Under the pieces are notes generated by a model that was not told where the DNA came from, ran no database searches, and was given only the letters and a program-made list of their open reading frames with translations. The position numbers were made by a program, and so were the translations under genes. From the NCBI GenBank assembly GCA_017546245.1, contig JAFYXI010000048.1, positions 1 through 55,957 on the forward strand: a DNA stretch of 55,957 nt, given 5' to 3'. The stretch's first letter is position 1, and every line of letters starts with the position of its first letter. This DNA comes from Clostridia bacterium (GTDB lineage Bacteria > Bacillota > Clostridia > UBA1381 > UBA9506). Positions 44,246-52,927 of this stretch are shown here, one piece after another.

Positions 44246-46492
44246 TTAATTCTCTATTTCTTCTATAATCGGTTTAAAGTCGCTGGTCCAAAGATAGAAT
44301 ATTATTTTATCTCCGTCCTCATAGTCTGCAAACGATCCCGAAAGTGCTGCATCTGCAGCTGTTGCATCAGGAATCCACACAACCTGTTCAAGACCTCTGC
44401 CGGAATTCTTTAAAGCGATTGCTGCTACCCAGTTTTCACCGGCCGGTTTAATTTTGTTAATTACATAACTATATGTATTGCCGTTTACAGTTGCCGAAAT
44501 TTCAGGAACTGTAAAGGTTGCTGCCTCTACGTTTGATAGTTCTCTGCCCCAGGCATCTTTAATGCCCGACGGCAAGGTAACAGTATATTCTTCACCAACA
44601 GCTGTACCGCTAAGAGTAACTGAGAGAGTTGTTTTTCTTGTTATTTCGTCTGTAGAAACCTCAACATTGCTGACAGTTGCACCACCGGTTACAGTTATAT
44701 CTTTAGCCTGTGCTGTCCATTTATCAATATCTTTATCAAAATAGAATTCAACTGTGCTGCCCTTTGCAGAATAGCCCTTTGCATTAACAGTCCAATCAGG
44801 AATTAAACGAATGCTCCAATCGTCAACATACATTCTGTCAACTATTCTGTTGTTTATATCGTTAGCTGTAGCACCCGTAACAGAATCCAGGTTATTTGAA
44901 AGTCCTATCTGCATAGGCTTAGGATTAGATATACCTGCATCTGCTGCCTTAACGGCATTAGCAGGTATTGTAAATGTTCCTTCAAAACGTTGCCAAGTAT
45001 CATTTACATAGAACTGCGGACTTCCGGAAATCCAGCCTTCAGTTACATTGTATTTTGAACTGCTTGTGCTATACACATAGTAGTTGCCAAGAAACGGTCT
45101 GATTGGCATTGTGTCGGTTTCTCTGATAAGGTCTGAGCGAAGATATGCAGAAATATGGAATGTTTTGCCTGCTTCAAATATATCATCTTTAAATCCTACG
45201 CCGGCATACTGTCTTGCTGTACGCGCAATACTATAGTTACCGCTATGTGCATTTTCTGAAAGCTCAATGCTTGTCTGTAATGTAGAAGTAGAATCAGAAG
45301 ATGCTCTGTTTTCAAAACCGGTCAAAGTTTCACATTCTGAATCCGGCACTAATTCTCTGTACTTCCAAAGTCCCGAACTATCTAAATCATCATTGATTGA
45401 ATACGGTTTTTCTGCAGCAGTCATAACATAAGCAGCTGCATTTCCGACAACCTCTCTTCCCCATGCATCCTTTAAGCCGTCGAAAGAAATATTATATATA
45501 GCACCTTCAGCCATATTTCCTAACATTAAAGTCAAAACTGTACGACGAGTTGTTCCGGTCGGTTCTGTAAGTACAGCAGAGGTAATAATATTGCTGTTTG
45601 CCGTGCCGTTTACTAATATTTTTTCTTTGCGTACCGTGCGCGGATCAATGTCAAGCGTAAACTCAAACTCTACCAAATTACCATTCTTGACTGTAACGGG
45701 AGCTTCGCTGTTATTGGCTGCACTTGCTTCTGTTCCGGCTTTAACAGATATAATTTCACTTGCAACATTTGCAAAATCGCCTGTCGGCACTTTACGTATG
45801 CTCCAGTCGTCTACATACATTGTATCAACAATACGGTTATTAACCAGGTCATTAGCTGTGCCGCTAGACTGATTGTATGCTAAGCCAATTTGGGTTAAAG
45901 CGCCGCTGGATGCAGAAGCGTTAGATGAATTTAAAAACGCAGTCGGAATTGTAAATGTTCCTTTATACTCTTTCCAGCTGTTGTCAACGCTCCATTCAGT
46001 ACTTCCCGATATGAAACCTTCTGTTCGGGTATATGCAGTTACAACGCCCTCTTCCTCTTTGGCTACACTACTTATGTAGTTTAAAAACGGTCTTATTTTC
46101 ATAACAGCGTCGCCTCTTATAAGGTCTGAACGCATAGCTGCAGAAACATTATAAGTTGCCCCAGCTTCAAATCCTGCGGTTCTGAAGCCTATACCCGTAC
46201 TGTATCTGGCAGTACGCTTAAGACTGCTTTCTCCATAGTTTTTATTTACAGAATCTAACACAACATTTGTTTGTAAAGTCGGTGCTGCATCAGAGCTACC
46301 TCTGTTTTCAAAACCAGTTAAAGTCTCGCACTCTAAATCAGGCACTAATTCTCTGTATTCCCAAGTATCTGCCGTAACACCGTCAGGCAAAGCATACGCC
46401 TCCGGTACAGCTGCAAATGTTGACATTGGCAACACAGCAACAAGCATAAGGATTGCTATAAATGCTGCTCCGAATTTTTTTACATAATTCAT
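44246..46492 (-). CDS. Secreted glycan-binding-type protein with two CBM/Ig-like modules (748 aa)
   Basis: The protein has a signal peptide (MNYVKKFGAAFIAILMLVAV, cleavage near TFAAV). Two tandem copies of a CBM4/9-like plus Ig-like unit follow: copy 1 at about 41-360 (RELVPDLECETLTGFENRGS ... LKDAWGREVVG) and copy 2 at about 385-660 (RELVPDSECETLTGFENRAS ... IKDAWGRELS). A short C-terminal beta domain resembles that of the 456-aa and 1448-aa proteins (IIFYLWTSDFKPI). The copies are alike even at DNA level near 45310-45370 and 46308-46362, which points to recent internal duplication. It lies 31 nt after the second permease gene and probably captures glycan for it. Confidence 0.72.
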   Translation of the reverse strand: MNYVKKFGAAFIAILMLVAVLPMSTFAAVPEAYALPDGVTADTWEYRELVPDLECETLTGFENRGSSDAAPTLQTNVVLDSVNKNYGESSLKRTARYSTGIGFRTAGFEAGATYNVSAAMRSDLIRGDAVMKIRPFLNYISSVAKEEEGVVTAYTRTEGFISGSTEWSVDNSWKEYKGTFTIPTAFLNSSNASASSGALTQIGLAYNQSSGTANDLVNNRIVDTMYVDDWSIRKVPTGDFANVASEIISVKAGTEASAANNSEAPVTVKNGNLVEFEFTLDIDPRTVRKEKILVNGTANSNIITSAVLTEPTGTTRRTVLTLMLGNMAEGAIYNISFDGLKDAWGREVVGNAAAYVMTAAEKPYSINDDLDSSGLWKYRELVPDSECETLTGFENRASSDSTSTLQTSIELSENAHSGNYSIARTARQYAGVGFKDDIFEAGKTFHISAYLRSDLIRETDTMPIRPFLGNYYVYSTSSSKYNVTEGWISGSPQFYVNDTWQRFEGTFTIPANAVKAADAGISNPKPMQIGLSNNLDSVTGATANDINNRIVDRMYVDDWSIRLIPDWTVNAKGYSAKGSTVEFYFDKDIDKWTAQAKDITVTGGATVSNVEVSTDEITRKTTLSVTLSGTAVGEEYTVTLPSGIKDAWGRELSNVEAATFTVPEISATVNGNTYSYVINKIKPAGENWVAAIALKNSGRGLEQVVWIPDATAADAALSGSFADYEDGDKIIFYLWTSDFKPIIEEIEN

Positions 46493-46523
46493 AAATATGA
46501 AACCTCCCTAAATTTATAATAAA

Positions 46524-47441
46524 TTAACCCTTGACCGCCCCTACGGTCATTCCCTTTACAAAGTACTTTTGGAAAAACGGGAACACAACTAATATAGGTC
46601 CCGCAACCGCTATACACATAGCCATCCGTGCCGAAAGTGTTGGCATCGACTGCCCGTTGCTGACGATTCCTGCTTCAAGCGCCTCGGGTGAGTTTAAATA
46701 TTCAATATTCTTCATAATCGACATTAAAAGGTATTGCAGCTTTACTTTTTCAGGCGATTCAATATAAAGCATTGAAAAATACCACTCATTCCAGTAATTT
46801 AAAAGCAGCAACAATCCAACGGTAGCAAATGCCGGCTTTGATATAGGCATTACAATTCTGACAAATGCCGAAAACTCACCTAATCCATCTAATTTTGCCG
46901 ATTCTATCAGTTCTGTAGGTACTCCCATAAAAAAGCCCTTCATCAACAGAATATTCCACGCGCTGCACACGCCCGGCAAAATTAAGGCAAATATATTATC
47001 CTTAAGCTCGAGCCATCTTGAAATTAATATGTAGGTAGGAACTAAGCCGCCGTTAAACAGCATTGTAAAAAATACATAAAACGATAATATTTTTCGATAT
47101 GCATAATCCTTACGACTCATTACATATCCACAGCTGGAAACAAATGCAAGACCGCATATTGTTCCTATTAAGGTTGTTATGATAGTTACTTTATATGCAT
47201 CTATCAGTCTTACCGGATCAGCAAAAAGCATTCTATATGCATTTAATGTAAACTCTGCCGGTAACATACGATAACCGCTACGCATAATTTCTTCCTGCGA
47301 CTGGAACGAAGAACCAAGAATAACCAGGAACGGATACAAACAGCATACGGACAATATAATAAGCAGAACATGCATAAAAACATGTATTACTTTTTCTCCG
47401 GTAGATAAAATATCTCCATCTCTTAATCTTTTTTTCGCCAT
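46524..47441 (-). CDS. Carbohydrate ABC transporter permease (LplC/YesQ type)
   Basis: The 305-aa protein has six predicted membrane helices and the ATPase-contact EAA loop IESAKLDGLGEFSAFVRIVMPISKP. It ends with the standard KGMTVGAVKG of LplC-like CUT1 permeases. It is the second half of the importer channel. ATG at 47441 was chosen; a GTG three codons earlier is the alternative. It lies 14 nt after the first permease gene. No ATP-binding gene accompanies it, as is usual for Gram-positive CUT1 systems that share one MsmX-type ATPase. Confidence 0.92.
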   Translation of the reverse strand: MAKKRLRDGDILSTGEKVIHVFMHVLLIILSVCCLYPFLVILGSSFQSQEEIMRSGYRMLPAEFTLNAYRMLFADPVRLIDAYKVTIITTLIGTICGLAFVSSCGYVMSRKDYAYRKILSFYVFFTMLFNGGLVPTYILISRWLELKDNIFALILPGVCSAWNILLMKGFFMGVPTELIESAKLDGLGEFSAFVRIVMPISKPAFATVGLLLLLNYWNEWYFSMLYIESPEKVKLQYLLMSIMKNIEYLNSPEALEAGIVSNGQSMPTLSARMAMCIAVAGPILVVFPFFQKYFVKGMTVGAVKG

Positions 47442-47455
47442 AATATCCACCCTTC

Positions 47456-48427
47456 TTAAAACAACGCATTGTCAGGACTGATTTTTCTTACAATTAAATT
47501 AGTCACTACAACCAGAATAAAGCCCAACACTGCCTGATAAAATCCTGCTGCCGAGGACATACCTATATCTCCCAGGGTAATTAACGCTCTGTAAACATAT
47601 GTATCAATAATATCTGTTGTAGAATATAAAAGCGATGAATTAAGTGTAAAATTATAAAACAATCCAAAATCACCGTAGAAAATTTTACCTACTTTTAAAA
47701 TAGTCATAATGATAATCATAGGCATTATACTCGGAATGGATATATACCAAATCTGCTTAAATTTTCCTGCTCCGTCAATTTTGGCCGCCTCGAACAATGA
47801 CTTATCGGTGCCCATAAGCGCAGCATAATAAATAACACCGTTATAACCCATACCCTTCCATATTTCTGCAATTATTAAAATTGCAGGCCAATAACGCGGA
47901 GCGTTATACCATGCTATGGGTTCTTTACCGAATGCAGAAAGAAGTTTATTTAACAATCCGTAATCTATATCTAAAAATACTCTTGCCGCATAAGCTGCTA
48001 CAACCCATGATATAAAATACGGTAAAAACAATAATGTTTGATAGCCTTTAACAAATCTGCTGCTCATTTCAAACAACATCAATGCGATTACAACAGCCAC
48101 TATCGTACCCAATACAATAAACACAAGATTATATAGAATTGTATTACGCGTAGCTATTGTTACTGCTTCATTGTCAAATAAAAACCTGAAATTTTCTAAC
48201 CCTGCCCATGGACTTTTAAAAAAACCAAGCTCGTAGCTATAGTTTTTAAACGGAAGTATTAGTCCATACAGCGGAATATAACTAAAAATAAACAGAAAGA
48301 TAACAGAAGGTAATGCCATGGCTGTAAGCGGAAAATTCTTTTTAAAAGTTTTCCACTTGATTTTTTTGCTGCCAATTAGTCTGTTTTCTTCTATATATGA
48401 CACATTTTTTTTACTGATTTGCGCCAT
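47456..48427 (-). CDS. Carbohydrate ABC transporter permease (LplB/YesP type)
   Basis: The 323-aa protein has six membrane helices, the LplB-type start (LTAMALPSVIFLFIFSYIPLYG), and the EAA loop FEAAKIDGAGKFKQIWYISIPSI. It partners the second permease. ATG at 48427 was chosen because AGGAG lies 8 nt upstream; the frame runs 10 codons further (MAKLSKGASA), which lacks a ribosome site. In B. subtilis the similar YesOPQ importer takes up rhamnogalacturonan fragments. Confidence 0.92.
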   Translation of the reverse strand: MAQISKKNVSYIEENRLIGSKKIKWKTFKKNFPLTAMALPSVIFLFIFSYIPLYGLILPFKNYSYELGFFKSPWAGLENFRFLFDNEAVTIATRNTILYNLVFIVLGTIVAVVIALMLFEMSSRFVKGYQTLLFLPYFISWVVAAYAARVFLDIDYGLLNKLLSAFGKEPIAWYNAPRYWPAILIIAEIWKGMGYNGVIYYAALMGTDKSLFEAAKIDGAGKFKQIWYISIPSIMPMIIIMTILKVGKIFYGDFGLFYNFTLNSSLLYSTTDIIDTYVYRALITLGDIGMSSAAGFYQAVLGFILVVVTNLIVRKISPDNALF

Positions 48428-48482
48428 TGCGCTCGCTCCTTTACTTAGTTTTGCCACAATTGTTTTTTAACGAGCTTTATGC

Positions 48483-49952
48483 TTATTTACCATTAGCTAC
48501 TTTCCACTCAGCGTATTGTTTATTTGCCTCAGCCATAACAACATCAATACCTGCATCCTTAAGCTTGCGCTTAGCATCTGCTAAATAGCTGTCAAAGTCT
48601 TCCATGCTGCCGGTAGCAAAGATACGCTCATACTCACCTTTAACAGATGTAACCTTTGCATATTCACTCTTAACCGGTTCTGCATTAAAACGGAAACCAA
48701 GACCTTTTGATACAGGCGCTACCAAGTTTGCCTGTTCCATCTCGTCAAGTGCTTCTCTGCGATTCCAACCGGAATCCCATTGCTTCCAGAGCGGACCGAA
48801 CCAGTTATGCCAAATTCCCCATGTTTGTGCAGCTCCGCTGTTTGGAATAACGGATTTTTCTCCGATTTCAGCAGAACGTTCTTCGTCAATTTTATAGTCA
48901 ATTCCTTCAACACCATATGCTAAAGTGTTTAAAAGGTAATCGTCTTCCCAGACAATGTTTAATACTTCTAAGGCTTTTTCAGGCATCTCTGATGTATCAC
49001 TTATACAGTTTATAGATGCACCGCCTGTAGTTATTATCTGTGAACCCATTGGAGCTTCTACACACGGGAAGCCATAAGCGGCTGTTGTCTTAGAGCCATC
49101 CTCTGAATAATAACCGGTATCACTCATAACTGCATATTTGCCGGATTTACATTCAGTTAAATATTCTGTTCTTGTGCTGGCATCCTTTGGAATATAACCT
49201 GCCTTGTAGTATTTATGCTTTAAGCGATAAAGTTCTTCATATTCATCAGTTTCTAAAAGCGGTACATATGTTTCGGTTGTTTCATCAAAAACCAAACCGC
49301 TGATTGTTACATCGCTGTATCGTTCGCTAACCTTATTAGGTGTTTGATATAAAAGCGGATACATATCAGGTTCATTTTCTTTTATAGTTTGTAAATATGG
49401 TTCCAAATCAGCTAAACAAGTAACACTCTTATAGTCAAAATTATATTTTTCTACAAGTTCCTTGTTAAATACGATGGCAGGCTTTCTTGAAAATACGCCA
49501 TAGCCTTTTATTCCCCAAATTTTTCCGTTTACTCTTGCCATGTCCCACATAAATTCTGTTGCCATAGCTTTTATTGTAGGTGCATGTTTATCCAAAAGTT
49601 CATCTGTAATTTCTACAAATGCCCCATTTTGAGCACCTCTTGTGTACTGGTCTGCCTGACTCATGAACGCAATATCCATTTTATCTCTTGAGGATAATAA
49701 TACATTCATTTTTTCTGCATAACTTCCTAAGTCAATTAAATGCAAATCCAGTTTTACACCCAGTTTCTCTTGAATAATTTTGTTTGCCTCTGCCATAACG
49801 GATTCTTTACTGGTTGCCTTTTCCGTCGGGTTTTGCATATACCAGTGAACCGTACTGCTGCCACCGTTAGCAGCTTCATCCTTTGAGCATGCAATCAGCG
49901 GCAATGACATAGCGATTGCCAAAAGTAAAGCTAATATTTTTTTGCTTTTCAT
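48483..49952 (-). CDS. Extracellular sugar-binding lipoprotein of the ABC importer
   Basis: The 489-aa protein has a lipoprotein signal peptide with lipobox LIAC and acylation at Cys22, then a two-lobe solute-binding fold (HWYMQNPTEKATSKESVM..., GSYAEKMNVLLSSRDKMDIAF). The C-terminal region resembles LplA/YesO and the DUF3502-containing group. It delivers an oligosaccharide to the two permeases. It is the first gene of the long operon, with GGAGG upstream and the shared 42-bp box and TATAAT in front, and is probably the most strongly expressed product. Confidence 0.92.
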   Translation of the reverse strand: MKSKKILALLLAIAMSLPLIACSKDEAANGGSSTVHWYMQNPTEKATSKESVMAEANKIIQEKLGVKLDLHLIDLGSYAEKMNVLLSSRDKMDIAFMSQADQYTRGAQNGAFVEITDELLDKHAPTIKAMATEFMWDMARVNGKIWGIKGYGVFSRKPAIVFNKELVEKYNFDYKSVTCLADLEPYLQTIKENEPDMYPLLYQTPNKVSERYSDVTISGLVFDETTETYVPLLETDEYEELYRLKHKYYKAGYIPKDASTRTEYLTECKSGKYAVMSDTGYYSEDGSKTTAAYGFPCVEAPMGSQIITTGGASINCISDTSEMPEKALEVLNIVWEDDYLLNTLAYGVEGIDYKIDEERSAEIGEKSVIPNSGAAQTWGIWHNWFGPLWKQWDSGWNRREALDEMEQANLVAPVSKGLGFRFNAEPVKSEYAKVTSVKGEYERIFATGSMEDFDSYLADAKRKLKDAGIDVVMAEANKQYAEWKVANGK

Positions 49953-49975
49953 AAAAAAACCTCCTTTTTTATTTG

Positions 49976-50042
49976 ATTATAGCATTTACCCACAACAAAA
50001 AAAATGTACGCATTTCGTTTTTTTGTCATAATTTCATAAAAA
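49976..50042 (-). promoter_or_regulatory. Promoter plus 42-bp shared box of the importer operon
   Basis: TATAAT (49981-49976 on the minus strand) has no recognisable -35 hexamer at 17 nt. Starting 20 nt upstream, 50001-50042 is identical in 38 of 42 positions to 55471-55512 ahead of the glycosidase gene, at the same spacing. Within it, ATGAAAT...GACA and ACGAAAT...TACA form an imperfect direct repeat about 19 nt apart, as AraC-family activators use. Confidence 0.75.
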
Positions 50043-50088
50043 CACAAATTTTTTTCTGAATTATTTACTAAAATAAATAAAGCGCCTG

Positions 50089-50118
50089 TTTAGAAAAACA
50101 GGCGCTTTAACGCACGGA
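50089..50118 (-). terminator. Strong terminator of the two-component operon
   Basis: AAAGCGCCTGTTT and AAACAGGCGCTTT form a 13-bp perfect stem with loop AGAA, followed on the minus strand by ATTTATTTT. It lies 13 nt after the sensor kinase's stop codon and insulates the importer promoter. Confidence 0.9.
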
Positions 50119-50131
50119 TGTAATAAATATG

Positions 50132-51829
50132 TCATTCTAACGGCAATTCCAGCCGAATTTCAGTAAATTCATTTTGCTTACTCATAATAGCAATGCCGTA
50201 TCCATTGCCATATTGCAAACGTATTCTTCGATTTATATTGGCAAGTCCTACAGCACGATTTGTATAGGGACTTTGGCTGCTGCTGTTAATTTCAGATAAC
50301 AGCTTTATAAGCTTTTCTTCAGACATACCGCCTCCGTTATCAAAAAATTCCACAACCAGCTTGTCGCCATCGGCATATCCTTTTATTTTTAATAAACCTC
50401 TTCTGCCACAGTCAACAAATCCATGCTTTACAGAATTTTCTGCAATAGGCTGAAACAGCATTCTGAGAGTGCGTTTATTCCATACATCATCATCAAAATC
50501 GAGTTCTGTATCAAAGCTATCAGGAAACCTGTTACGCATAATTGACAGATAATCCTCTAAAATACCTATTTCCTCACCTACTGTCGATTCTCTGTTGCCA
50601 TCCATTGAATAACGAAACATACGAGATAATGATTCAACCATATCAACAACTCGGGTTGCGCCGTACAGCATAGCCACCGCACTCATACATTCTAAAGTAT
50701 TATATAAAAAATGAGGATTTATCTGGCTTTGCAAAGCATAAATCGCCGCTTCTTTATTGCTCAGTTCTAATTCATATAACTCCTGTTGCGTATGAACAAC
50801 CTTGTGGAAAAGTTCTTCAGATTTGTCTAACATAGTATTTATATGTTGTGACAAAGTTTCAAACTCCGACAACGAATTAGATACCTTTAGTCTGTTGCGT
50901 GTATTATGTAAAATAGAATTATCTACAAAATGTATAATAGTTGACAATGGTTTTCTGATTAATTTGTTTAATAAAATAAACTGTACAACAACCAGCAACA
51001 GAACAAGCACAATCAACTCGGTCATAACAATCATAATCATATGATACACGCTTGAAGTTTGATTATCAAACACCATTGCACCGGATACTGTCCATGATGT
51101 TCCGGCAATATCGTGTTTGGATTTTAAAGAAATTATTTCACCTTGTAATTCTTTCATAAAATTAGCTTCTTTGCCACCAATAAAGTCTGTCAGCATGATA
51201 CCTACTTTATTTGTATAATCCATATCTTTCAGCAGCCTGAAGACATTAACACGATTAATAACAATTGCTGTACCGGCATTTACAATACCAACTTCCTGCG
51301 TGTTATGAAACTCAATAGGGCTAAAATTACATATTCCCAATTCATAATAAAGTCCCCCGGGTTTTGTAAAGAAAAAAGATTTTTGTTTTTCTCCTTCTTC
51401 TTTGTACTGCTGATAAAAAGTTGTTATTTCACCAAATTCATCATTATCAACAGTATTTAAAAACGTGTGAAACTTTTCTTCTTTTTTATCTACCAGCACT
51501 ACACTTACCGAATCAGAAAACAAATAATCAACAGATGATAATTCATCGGTAACCCTTATTTCGTCACCGGACGAAATCTCGTTGTTTGAATTAACCAAAT
51601 ATTGCCACACACAATCATTGTTTTGCAGATACTTGGAGATGTTATAAAGAGTTTGCATTCTCTCTTCAATCGTAAGCGCCACACTTGTAACAATACCGTC
51701 TATCGTTTCTTGTTTTTGCTCGTCAAACATACGAAACATTACAAAAATGCCTACCAGCTGAAAAATAACAATAATAACAGAAACACCTATAACCATACCG
51801 AAAATCATTTTATTAAGGCTTAGTTTCAT
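50132..51829 (-). CDS. YesM-type sensor histidine kinase
   Basis: The 565-aa protein has a membrane helix (about 8-33), a Cache-like extracellular sensor region (to about 270), a second membrane helix (about 270-295) and a HAMP-like linker. The His_kinase domain follows with INPHFLYNTLECM (phospho-acceptor His) and a HATPase with FQPIAENSVKHGF and FFDNGGGMSEE. It phosphorylates the partner regulator in response to an external sugar or to the binding protein. The start is ATG 51829 or an ATG three codons earlier; neither has a strong ribosome site. It follows the regulator gene by 38 nt. Confidence 0.92.
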   Translation of the reverse strand: MKLSLNKMIFGMVIGVSVIIVIFQLVGIFVMFRMFDEQKQETIDGIVTSVALTIEERMQTLYNISKYLQNNDCVWQYLVNSNNEISSGDEIRVTDELSSVDYLFSDSVSVVLVDKKEEKFHTFLNTVDNDEFGEITTFYQQYKEEGEKQKSFFFTKPGGLYYELGICNFSPIEFHNTQEVGIVNAGTAIVINRVNVFRLLKDMDYTNKVGIMLTDFIGGKEANFMKELQGEIISLKSKHDIAGTSWTVSGAMVFDNQTSSVYHMIMIVMTELIVLVLLLVVVQFILLNKLIRKPLSTIIHFVDNSILHNTRNRLKVSNSLSEFETLSQHINTMLDKSEELFHKVVHTQQELYELELSNKEAAIYALQSQINPHFLYNTLECMSAVAMLYGATRVVDMVESLSRMFRYSMDGNRESTVGEEIGILEDYLSIMRNRFPDSFDTELDFDDDVWNKRTLRMLFQPIAENSVKHGFVDCGRRGLLKIKGYADGDKLVVEFFDNGGGMSEEKLIKLLSEINSSSQSPYTNRAVGLANINRRIRLQYGNGYGIAIMSKQNEFTEIRLELPLE

Positions 51830-51867
51830 ATTAATCATCTCACTTTCAGTGCAGCAAATACGACTAA

Positions 51868-52602
51868 CTATACATTTTTTGAATTTCTATATTGTTTTGG
51901 CGTCATACCAAAATACTTTTTAAACAGCTTATTAAAATGATAATAATCATATCCGCAAAGTTCGGCTATTTTGTTTGTTGAAAATTTATTTTCCAAAATC
52001 AGCTCAGCTGCCATATCCATACGACATTTTAATATGTATTTGGTAAAACCGCATCCAAAATTTTTATTAAAAAGATAACAACAATATGTCATATTTATTC
52101 CAAATTTTTCTGTTAATTCATTAAGGTAAAGCTTCTCGCAAAAATGTTCATCAACAAAAGAAATCAACTTATTAAACGCAATATTATCGCTGCTTGTAAT
52201 TTTATACATTTTTGTTATTCCGTTTTCTTCATCCAATGTTTCTTTAAGATTTTCTAAAAGACAATCTGCATTTTCGCGGGTAACAGGTTTTAACAAATAC
52301 TCAAAACAACCATAGCTTATAGCCTTTTGTGCATATTGAAAATCAGCATATCCGCTAATGATTACAAACTTACATTTTGCACCGGATTTTCTGGCCTTTT
52401 TCATCACTTCAAGACCTGACATTCCCGGCATATTTATATCTAACAAAACAACATGCGGAGACTCTTTTTCAATCAGTTCAAGCAGATTTTCAGGAGAAGA
52501 TGTATCTGCAACCAACGAAAAACCATATGCTTCCCATTGAAAAATATTTTTAAGTTTATACAAAATCAACGGCTCGTCATCTGCTATAATTACTTTATAC
52601 AT
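51868..52602 (-). CDS. YesN-type response regulator (REC + AraC HTH)
   Basis: The 244-aa protein has an N-terminal receiver domain (MYKVIIADDEPLI, phospho-acceptor Asp55 in LLDINMPG, Lys in LLKPV) and a C-terminal AraC-type two-helix-turn-helix (FGINMTYCCYLFNKNFG, KIAELCGYDYYHFNKLFKKYFGMTPKQYR as landmarks). YesN proteins are usually longer, since they carry a middle region between the domains; this one is nearly minimal. It should activate the importer operon and the glycosidase gene through the shared 42-bp box. The ATG at 52602 has GGGCGG 8 nt upstream. Confidence 0.92.
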   Translation of the reverse strand: MYKVIIADDEPLILYKLKNIFQWEAYGFSLVADTSSPENLLELIEKESPHVVLLDINMPGMSGLEVMKKARKSGAKCKFVIISGYADFQYAQKAISYGCFEYLLKPVTRENADCLLENLKETLDEENGITKMYKITSSDNIAFNKLISFVDEHFCEKLYLNELTEKFGINMTYCCYLFNKNFGCGFTKYILKCRMDMAAELILENKFSTNKIAELCGYDYYHFNKLFKKYFGMTPKQYRNSKNV

Positions 52603-52628
52603 TAAATTCACCGCCCGAAATTCGTTAT

Positions 52629-52656
52629 TTTATATTAATAAGCTTTACTAAATCAA
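52629..52656 (-). promoter_or_regulatory. Probable promoter of the two-component operon
   Basis: TTGATT (52656-52651) with a 16-nt spacer and TATAAA (52634-52629) on the minus strand. It is the best candidate in the region but not strong. Confidence 0.4.
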
Positions 52657-52743
52657 GTATTGGTAATATAATCACATTCTCTTATGTTGCAATTATAAAA
52701 TTGATGAACATTTTAGATGCCGCAAAATTATTTTACCAGGAGT

Positions 52744-52771
52744 AAAAATGCTTGCTTGCAAGGGCATTTTT
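52744..52771. terminator. Hairpin with A/T-flanked stem, possible bidirectional terminator
   Basis: AAAAATGC and GCATTTTT pair around a loop containing CTTGCAAG. T-runs lie at the 3' side on both strands. It could end transcription from the glycosidase gene before the two-component promoter. Confidence 0.5.
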
Positions 52772-52782
52772 GCGACGCCGTC

Positions 52783-52863
52783 AATTGACACAGTGCTCGA
52801 AAGAGCACAAAAGAGCGTTAGCTCTTAAGAATTTTATGAAATAAAATTCTGTATGTGTCAATT
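52783..52863. repeat. 81-nt four-way-junction palindromic element
   Basis: An outer 10-bp stem (AATTGACACA 52783-52792 with TGTGTCAATT 52854-52863) encloses three hairpins: GTGCTC-GAAA-GAGCAC (52793-52808), AAGAGC-GTTA-GCTCTT (52811-52826) and a 10-bp AT stem (52828-52837/52841-52850). All arms are perfect. It is not a tRNA: there is no anticodon loop, TPsiC or CCA-type pattern. Likely a non-coding interspersed repeat; the rest of the 316-nt gap holds only the promoter and hairpin listed. Confidence 0.75.
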
Positions 52864-52927
52864 ATAACATAAATGTTTTTTTAATGCAATGCATATAATT
52901 TCCTGTAAAAATCACTATTCTATATCT

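Noticed and set aside
52783-52863. tRNA gene
   Set aside because: Cloverleaf-like size, but stem lengths, loop sizes and invariant tRNA bases (GG in D loop, TTC in T loop, 7-nt anticodon loop) are missing.
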